Assembly (NCBI GenBank): GCA_900088475.1
Contig: FLMG01002351.1
Span: forward strand, 3,608 to 20,886
Source of the DNA: Hyphochytrium catenoides
Taxonomy: Eukaryota; Sar; Hyphochytriomycetes; Hyphochytriales; Hyphochytriaceae
DNA: 17,279 bases
Direction of reading: 5' to 3'
The notes beneath the pieces were generated by a model that saw only the letters and a list, made by a program, of their open reading frames with translations, was not told where the DNA came from and did not search any database. Positions 1-6,558 of the stretch are shown piece by piece. The position numbers and the translations under genes were made by a program. Position 1 is the first letter of the stretch. The number at the start of each line of letters is the position of its first letter.

Positions 1-36
<36 letters not shown>

Positions 37-80
37 CTCTCTTGCTCTCTCTTGCTCTCTCTTTTTCTCTCTCTCGTTTT

Positions 81-126
<46 letters not shown>

Positions 127-722
127 GCTCTCCCTCTTCTCCCTCTCGCTCTCTCGCTCTCTTTCCTCGTCGTCTTGCTTTCCCTCCTTCTTCTCCGTCT
201 TCCTTCTTCTCCCTTCCCCTCCCCAATCTCTCCCCATTTCCTTGCCATCATTTGTCTTTGTCATTTCTTTCTCTCTACCCCTCCTATACCCACAGCTTTC
301 TCTCAATCATCGCTCTTTTATCTCCCACTACTTCTTCCTCCTTTCGCTCTTCTTTTCTCTCCTTCTCCCAAAAGGTCAGGCTAGCTTTCCTTCTCGTTGT
401 TTGGTCCTCCTCTTCTTGGTCGTGGTGCTCGCGGCGATGATGGGCTTCTCCTTCTTCTTCTTCTTCGTTATTCTCTCTCTCTTCTTGCTTTCTCTTTTTA
501 CCACTGGACCCATCATAGTGGCCGTCTCCTTACCGGATTCTCTTCCTCTTTCTCTCTGTTCCCTCTTTTCTTTCTTTCTTTCTTTCTCTCCCTCTTGTCC
601 CTCTTCCTCCTTTGATGTTCATCTCCTTTTGCTGCTTCTCTCTCTCTCTTTCTCTTTACCGTCCTCTGTCTCTCTGCTGGCTCGCGACCTAGTCTTCCTC
701 ATTCTGGGACAAACCAACGCCT
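1..722. repeat. Polypyrimidine tract derived from (CT)n
   Basis: The + strand is almost entirely C and T for about 720 bases. It starts with a pure CT dinucleotide run (1-30), has a second nearly pure run around 89-122, and otherwise contains degenerate CT with TTC, CCT and TTTC interruptions. Non-repetitive islands appear only around 370-445, 505-540 and 680-722. Long open frames across it encode only Ser, Leu, Phe and Pro, and are a by-product of a stop-poor repeat. The tract ends sharply where the + strand becomes polypurine at about 723. Such asymmetric tracts can adopt triplex (H-DNA) structures; whether this one does is not visible from sequence. Confidence 0.9.
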
Positions 723-1495
723 GATGCGGAAAGAGAGAGAAGAGAAAGAGGACAGCAGGGAGAGAGAGATACATCACGAAGGCACAACTAAGGAAATGAC
801 ACAGAGAAAGAGCGAAAACCTTCTCTTGACAAGAAGAAGACGAAGTACACTAGCTTCTATACCAGCGATCGGAAAGAAGAGAGAGAGAGAGAGAGATTGG
901 TAGGATTCGAAGGCGCAAAGACCAGATATAAAGAAGAGTAGAGGGAGGAGAGAGGTGAGCGGTTTATACCAAGAAAAGAAGTTAGCGGGATGGACGGTAG
1001 ACGAAAGAGAGAGAGAGAAAGACACGTACTACTGGGACGAAGAAAAGAGAGGGAGGAGAAAGAGAGAGAGAAATAAAGAGAGGAAAACCGTACAGAACGT
1101 CCCTTCGCACCATCGTCCGGCAGTTCTGGAGTTATATCTCCAAGAAAAATAAGGCAGAGAGATGGAGAGAGACACAAAAAGAAGTAAAGGAGAGCGAGCG
1201 CCAGAGAAAGAGAGAGAAAAGGCGAGAGAGATAGAAGAGACAGACACCAGATATGTAATGACTTGTAAGAAGACAAGAGAGGGAGAGAAGACTGAGCGAG
1301 ACCCGAGGCTAGTCCTCAGAGAAGACGAACTCGATTCAGTGTATATTCAGCAAGCCAGCGAACAAGACGATTGGTGGAGTTCCAGAAAGGAGAACTCGTC
1401 CTTGTGCTTTTGCTGGAAAGAAAGAAGACAGCAGACAGAGAGAGAGAGAGCAAGAGAGAACGAAAGAGAGAGAGACAGAGAGAGCAGAAAGGAGA
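723..1495. repeat. Polypurine tract derived from (GA)n with unique islands
   Basis: From about 723 the + strand is dominated by A and G (GA, GAAA, GGA units), the opposite strand asymmetry to 1-722. More complex islands lie at about 830-880, 900-1010, 1085-1145 and 1250-1410. Some island translations look protein-like in one frame or another, but no frame continues convincingly between them and no family is recognisable. The islands could be exon remnants, intronic DNA or simply unique intergenic DNA. Confidence 0.8.
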
Positions 1496-1825
1496 ATGTG
1501 CCCTCTACGGTATATCTTGCTTTTCCTCTCTCTGATTATTGCCGTCATCAGCTATCTCTCCTACCTTAAAGATAACCGAGAGGAAGAATCCTCTCCATTC
1601 TCTCTTCCTTCTCAGTCCTCGACCGCCCAATTCTCTTCTCTTTCTAGAGAGAAAGGGAAGAGGAGTAGGGGGAAGAACCAAAAACCGGGAGACGCGAGAG
1701 AGGGAGAGCGAGCGCAAGAAATACTGACTATTCTTCTCGACATGCTGACTGGGAGATATCTTTTTGATGCGTGGGAGAGCCTGCTAAAGAGCTCAACGGC
1801 AGGAGGGAGAAAGGCAATCGACTAG
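1496..1825 (+). CDS. Possible small membrane-anchored protein (unrecognised), or first exon of a larger gene
   Basis: This is an uninterrupted 109-codon frame from ATG at 1496 to TAG at 1823-1825. Residues 5-24 are strongly hydrophobic (begins MCPLRYILLFLSLIIAV), giving a signal-anchor pattern, followed by a charged and Ser-rich linker. Residues 74-101 look like a helical segment with mixed composition (ILTILLDMLTGRYLFDAWES). Two protein-like, non-repetitive islands share one frame, which argues mildly for real coding. Against it, the middle overlaps GA-derived repeat and I recognise no family. The frame could also be the 5' exon of a + strand gene that continues into the islands at 2017-2710. 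Low confidence. Confidence 0.3.
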   Translation: MCPLRYILLFLSLIIAVISYLSYLKDNREEESSPFSLPSQSSTAQFSSLSREKGKRSRGKNQKPGDAREGERAQEILTILLDMLTGRYLFDAWESLLKSSTAGGRKAID

Positions 1826-2727
1826 AGAGAAGGAGAGAGCTGCAATCATCTCTGAGTCTCTGCTCTCCATTGCTTCTCTCCTTTTGCTATTTAATGCTTC
1901 TTCAATGTCAGCCCTCCCTTTCAATAGCTGCGCTTTCGGTCTCTGTCATCAAGTCTTCTTTCTCTCTCTCTCTATTTCTCTCTAGTCTCTCTTTCTTTCT
2001 TTTCAAAACTCTCTCAGCGATACGACCTCTCGAAATCTACACCGCCGATAATTGGGGATAATCCTCCTCGTTTCTCCAATTCAGATGGGTTTCTTTCTCC
2101 TGAGGAGAGAAAACGGAAGTTGAGTCTGTCCAGAAATATCCCTCTCTCTCTCTCTCTCTCTGACTTCTCCGAGCGTCAATGAAGGGAGATCTACAAATAA
2201 GGAAGCCAGACAGCAGAGAAAGCAGAAGAAGGAGAAAGCAAAAATGGACAATTGAAGAGAGACGGCGTGATGAGTTTCCAACCATACGTTTTTCAGCGAC
2301 AGCGGAGAGAAAAGAAGAGGGATCTACAGTTGGGAGAAGGGGGACAGACGCCAACCTATCTTCTCCATTCGCGGGTGCCCTCTTCAGGTAACTGTCAAGA
2401 AGAGAGAGGGAGAGAAGCAGAGAGAAGAAGAACGACGGAGCTCGGATTCTTTGCTCTTTCTTTCCATCATTGAACTTGTCTCAGACTCTTTCTTTGTCTC
2501 ACTTCTTCGCCCCTGTCTCCCTTCCTCTTCTCATCCCGTCTATCTCTCTCCCTGGTTATCCACCTCTGCTGCTGCTCCCATTGTGCCACAGACTTCAAGA
2601 AGGATGGTCCGCCTTGGGGCCAAGAGGTGAAGGGTGAAACAAGAAAGAAAAGAAAGAGGAGAGAGACACAGATAGAAACAGAAAGCAGACAGCATGACGG
2701 CGTTTCTTGATAGTTCAACGAGGATAA
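1826..2727 (+). other. Repeat-rich stretch with possible + strand exon islands
   Basis: Polypyrimidine DNA (about 1855-2016) ends in an acceptor-like ctctcag at 2016. It is followed by a protein-like island to about 2140 that includes the residues GDNPPRFSNSDGFLSPEERK. A (CT)10 run lies at 2142-2161. A second island (about 2255-2388, residues including DEFPTIRFSATAE) ends at a good donor, AG followed by GTAACT at 2389. After another pyrimidine-rich stretch, an acceptor-like ccacag at 2590 precedes a third island containing DFKKDGPPWGQEVKGE, open to a TGA at 2708-2710. The order pyrimidine tract, AG, island is what + strand exons would look like, but I could not join the islands into one phase-consistent model and recognise no domain. 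Confidence 0.2.
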
Positions 2728-3772
2728 TTAGGCAGTTATCTCTCCTCTCTCCTCAGACTGAGCCAACAGCGGCAACAGCAGCTTGTCCAGCTCACTCAGA
2801 CAGCTAATCGAGAAGTCAGCAACATCTTTCATCCCATGCGCCTCTTCCTCAGTGATCAGACAAGTGAGAGAGCCTGCGTTCTGCCCACAAAGAATGTCAT
2901 CTCTATGATCTCCTACCATCAGAATGTTGGACGGCTGAATCTGCCAATAATCGCTGGCAGACCGGATAACGCCAGGATCAGGCTTGACAAAGGGAAAATC
3001 TCTGGTGATGACGGGATCGAACACCTGGAAGAGAGGCTTACTATCTCCGAGCTTTCAAGTGATCGCCCACAGAGAGAGAAAAAGACGGAAAAAGACAGAG
3101 AGAAAGAGAGACAGAGAGAGAGAATAGAGAGAATATTGAAAGCCCCCGCGCGCGCGAGAGAGAGAGAGAGAGAGGGAAAAAAGTAAAGCCCAGAGTACCG
3201 AAGAGCTAGATTAAGAAGGACTAACTTATAAGCGAGGATCTCTCTATAAGTCTCTCTTACCTCCACATCGAGCCCCAGTTTGGCTAAGAACTGTTCCACC
3301 GCCGGATAGCTGTTCCTGGTAGCCAAACCCACTCGAACACCGTGAGACTGCAGCCACATGAGGAGCTGCGCCGTCTGCGCTCTGATCTTCATCAGCTCTA
3401 TCCCTCGTGCCTCTTCATCTTCCACTGCCTGCAGGGCTGCAGCCTGCAAAGCAACAAGTGAACGGCCAGCTCCCCATCTTCCACTATTTACGAGGTCCCA
3501 TGCCTGGGTAGCAGCTCCCACGTAAACCCCGTAGCAGCTTCTCTCTATCGCTATCCTTCTACCTCTTTGTGTCCTTCCTCCTTAGCTCTAGGACTCACCC
3601 TCACGCTCTCCTCCGCTGTCTCAATGTCAAAGAGGATGTTCCCAGTATTCTTGAGGTTAAACTCCCTCCGGATCTTGTTGAAGTCTAAGGTACCGGGGTG
3701 AGTTAGAGTGCCATCCATGTCGAACATCACGCCCAGCAGTCGGCGCTTGATAGGCTGGGCGCGGTGGATGAC
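2728..3772 (-). other. HAD phosphatase module (3 exons) of the fusion gene
   Basis: HAD motif I is FDMDGT at residues 368-373 (nucleophile Asp369, acid/base Asp371), preceded by a normal beta-strand, LLGVM. Motif II is Thr451 in GLATRNS. The motif III Lys is Lys484 in FVKPDPG. Motif IV is MVGDHRDD at 506-513 (Asp509, Asp513). All catalytic positions are present. About 75 residues lie between motifs I and II, a C1-type cap as in phosphoglycolate-phosphatase-like HADs, unlike the C2-capped animal PLP phosphatase (PDXP). The introns (3444-3598 and 3025-3260) are both phase 0. If translated alone it would start at the ATG at 3727, cutting off most of the first beta-strand. A TAA stop lies directly upstream of the exon in frame, so 3773-3775 is an acceptor (branch-like CTAAC just upstream). 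Substrate is unknown; a phosphorylated B6 vitamer is an inference from the fusion. Confidence 0.8.
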
Positions 3773-5981
3773 CTGTTATGAGGGAAGTTAGAAGTTTATC
3801 AGGCAAAGTAATGCAACAGATGGTAGATGAGATGGGGCAGGGAGACAGGAGGCAGCGAGAGAGAAAAGACACACACAGAGAGAGAGAGAGACCCTGAGAG
3901 AAAGAGAGAGATGGAGAGGAGACGGATCAAGGAGAATGCGGTCGTTCTGGTGGCAATGCAAAAGGCGAATGAGACAAAGCTGTAGGTTACAAGTGCCTCA
4001 AAGCTACGTTCTATCTGAACCCTGACTATAAGGCCTAGGAAGGCCGTGGCAACGCAAGAGAAGTCGATGAAAAAGTGAGAAGAAATCACTAGCCTCAGGA
4101 GTCTCGATGTCTTTCTTGCTCTGCACAAGTCGAAGCTCTGCGCGAGGGCTTTGGATCTCATTCGTCCGTCGTAGGACTGCCTGCATCGTAGCTGCGGCCC
4201 TCTCTAGCGCCAGCGCTAGGTCCATAGGGTGTCTGTATGTCCAAGCTAGAAGAAGCGCGGCCATAAGGTCCCCTGTCCCTGTAAATCCACCTGCAAATTG
4301 GAGGAGCAAAAGAGGATAGAGTGGACCACTTAGTGGAAGGAAGCGAGAGACAGCGATCCAGGATGCGAGAACCGGGTTAGAAGATAAGATTGTGACCTAG
4401 ACAAAGCCAAGGAGAAGAGAGAACAAGGGCACTAAGGACCTGGCAGCCTGGGTAGAGTGAGCTTATATTGATCTAGCTCAGCAGAGGACGCTCGAACGTG
4501 GCTCCCCCAGATCAATATCTGGTCCTTTGGGGTGCTCTCCAGCTCTAGACTTGTGAGGATAACTGTTCTCGGACCCTTAGCATGCAGCAATCGGACTACC
4601 TCCTCGACGTCAGCCTCCGTCTTGATCTTTCGTTCTGTCAGTAGCTCTGCCTCAAACTAGAAGGAGCAGAAGAGTGAGAGCGTTAAGATACTTATGAGAG
4701 GATGCAGTTACTAGGATTAGCATTCACTTTCTTGGATGGCGCTCTCTGCACCAACTGGGCATGTTCTTCTTAGTTCTCTCTCAGCCAGGCCCGCGCCTCA
4801 ATCTTTCTCTACGTTGCCAACTTCTCTTCTGCCTCTCCTTTATGCTCTTCCTTTTGAAAAAGTGAGAAAAGTAGTTGGTTGCCGATCTTTGACCCGCTTC
4901 ACTGTACCTGGTTAGGAGTAATCACTGTTGCGATGGGGACTATCTCATCTCTGTAGATCTTCACTGAGGGCATCGCAGAGGAAGGAGGAAGCAGGAGTGC
5001 TTAACGACCTGATCCGAAGCACTAGAACAGCTGCAGAGAACGGCGGAGGACAGTACCTAGAGCTTCAGGGACGTAGAGACGTCCACCGTCTCCCATCACA
5101 GGGTCGCAGAAGTAGACGACATCAGGACTCTTTCGCTTCAGCAGCTCGTACGTCTTGATCACCGTCCGCAAGAAAGAGTCTGAGCCGATATAACCTACAT
5201 AGCTCGATGATTTTTAGAGTCTAGCCGGGTCTGAAAGGCGCTGCTCAAGTGGTGCCAGCGCTGTATATCAGGGGCTTAGCGACTGCTAAAGAGACTGCTC
5301 ATCGCAAGGCAGAGACCAAAAGTGGTAGCCAGAAAGGAAGCGCGACAGAGGGTCAGAGAAAGAGGACGCTAGGACCTGTCAAAAGATGCGTATACTCCGT
5401 AAGATTATTCCGCTCTAGACCAGTTACCAGGTCCCAGAGCTGGCTCCCATTCAGCCGCTCTCCGGCAAAGTATTCATACCCCGTATGATTGCTGAACTGA
5501 ACGCTATTGACTGGATCTACGTCCAACCCCAGGAGCTGTGTCAGAGATAAGAAGGCTGTCAATGGCCCGAGGAAGGGCATTTGGTTATTAATAGAGGCGA
5601 CAATGTCTGACAATCATACTTGCAAAGGGAACACGGCACTCTTATTGCCCACATAGCCATGAACTACATGAGACTGTATGGATAACACTCTGCCCTCTTG
5701 AGTGTTGTACAAAGGAGAAAGGTAGTTAGTCCATTGTGCTAAAGAAGGTTGCTCAATGGCCTTCGTAAGCACCTCTAGAGTGATATTCCGGGAGCTTTGT
5801 CTGATGTCGGCGTATCATAAGTCCCGGCAAGCGTCTGGAACGACCTGGAGCTCGCCTTGAGTTCGCCGTCGATTTACCGAAGGTGGCCCCTAATGGCTCT
5901 CTGCCAGCGCAATGGCTTAGGCGCAGCAAGGACCGCATCCTTGGCTACGTAGACAGCCAAATAGAGGTGCAAGAGCTCCAT
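2728..5981 (-). CDS. Pyridoxal kinase fused to a HAD-superfamily phosphatase (10 exons)
   Basis: Exons on the minus strand in order: 5981-5878, 5800-5620, 5535-5376, 5194-5057, 4963-4908, 4656-4440, 4290-4094, 3772-3599, 3443-3261, 3024-2728. They total 1707 nt (568 aa) and all phases agree. Residues about 71-351 are a complete pyridoxal kinase, which makes PLP from pyridoxal and [21 protein letters not shown] at 72-89, [10 protein letters not shown] at 106-115, CDPVMGD at 178-184, TPNQFEAELL at 210-219, and the anion-hole/catalytic GTGD at 290-293 (Asp293). The C-terminal signature [12 protein letters not shown] is present. Residues 352-568 are a HAD phosphatase. The joining intron 3773-4093 has a GC donor. 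No ATG exists on the minus strand between the kinase stop-in-intron (4004-4006) and the HAD exon, supporting a fusion. Residues 1-70 are an unexplained extension, so the exact start is uncertain. Confidence 0.75.
3070..3179. repeat. (GA)n-rich tract inside the last intron of the kinase-HAD gene
   Basis: The + strand consists of GAGA and GAAA units with a short CGCGCGCG interruption near 3148-3156. On the sense (minus) strand this is a polypyrimidine run inside intron 3025-3260. A similar tract, about 3846-3935, sits in intron 3773-4093. Confidence 0.85.
3773..4093 (-). other. Predicted GC-AG intron joining kinase and phosphatase halves
   Basis: The kinase exon ends ...CCTGAG and is followed by GCTAGT, one mismatch from the AG|GCAAGT consensus of GC-AG introns. 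The acceptor is a normal CTAAC...ATAACAG. Every GT dinucleotide in the open frame downstream of the kinase signature is in phase 1, while the HAD exon needs phase 0, so the GC site is the only donor I find that keeps frame. If the intron is retained, the kinase frame runs about 29 further codons to a TAG at 4006-4004. The intron contains a GA-rich run on the + strand (about 3846-3935), which is pyrimidine-rich in the sense direction. Confidence 0.55.
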
Positions 5982-6558
5982 CCTATTGAGCCATCGCCCA
6001 TCGCCATTGAGCGCAATGACAACGATCTGTCAGCAACTTTTTGATCTTTTTAGAGATCTCGTGTGCGCACGAACTGTGATGGCGCCGGGAGACCGAAAAT
6101 AATGATTAAATTAACATGCTGCCCCGAAAGCTATAAGCTGCAGATTACTGATCGTCGTGATTATTTTGAGGTAGTAATAGACTTGCAATGGACGCAGCAA
6201 ATACTTTAGACACTTTGCAAAATAATAGTATGCAGTTGAATGGTATGGTTTAGTTCTTTCTTTGATTTTTTCGGTGTGAGCGATCTGCCGCAGCGCTTCT
6301 TATTCTTCAGTTGGTTTTGAAGCTTTTTGAAGCTTTTTCGGATGATAGAGCTCGGCAGAGGCTCTCTGGTGGATGTTAGAGGCCCATACGTGAGATCCTG
6401 AAAGTCTGGAAAGGGTATCTCAGTCTGTTTCGTAGAGAGAGTTTCTAGACCAGTGTATGGGGAGACTAGGGCAGTAGAAATAGCGAAACTATAACCCTGA
6501 GAGAGCCCCCGTGTGAACCTGCCTCGCTAGAGACTGCTAGGGTCTGGGAGCAGGGCTA
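5982..6558. promoter_or_regulatory. Divergent intergenic region between the kinase-HAD and CLK genes
   Basis: About 577 bases separate the two predicted start codons, which point away from each other, so both promoters must lie here. The region lacks the GA/CT tracts typical of the rest of the window. It has an AT-rich stretch at about 6095-6260 and a tandem 10-mer (ttttgaagct twice, 6315-6334). In the kinase frame, the sequence upstream of the predicted ATG stays open back to TGA at about 6036, next to an acceptor-like ctgacag, so part of 5982-6033 could be coding. No clear TATA box or named element can be assigned. Confidence 0.45.

Noticed and set aside
42-724. Long Ser/Leu/Phe/Pro open frames on the + strand
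   Set aside because: They are direct translations of degenerate CT repeat, open in several frames at once, with no domain or biased codon pattern beyond the repeat.
857-1569. Overlapping Glu/Arg-rich (+) and Ser/Leu-rich (-) frames in the polypurine tract
   Set aside because: Repeat by-products. The small unique islands in them (for example about 1085-1145) look protein-like on the minus strand, but no splice-consistent model or family was found.
4004-4093. Kinase C-terminus read through to the TAG at 4004-4006 as the normal end
   Set aside because: The roughly 29-residue tail after the conserved ...KKDIETPE has no similarity to kinase ends, and the following HAD exon requires an upstream in-frame join. 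Kept as a possible intron-retention product.
5249-5488. 79-codon + strand frame
   Set aside because: It is antisense to the second kinase intron and the conserved [10 protein letters not shown] exon of pyridoxal kinase.
5753-5938. 61-codon minus-strand frame
   Set aside because: It overlaps predicted exons 1 and 2 of the kinase in another frame and does not connect to the conserved kinase start; the phase-consistent two-exon model is better.
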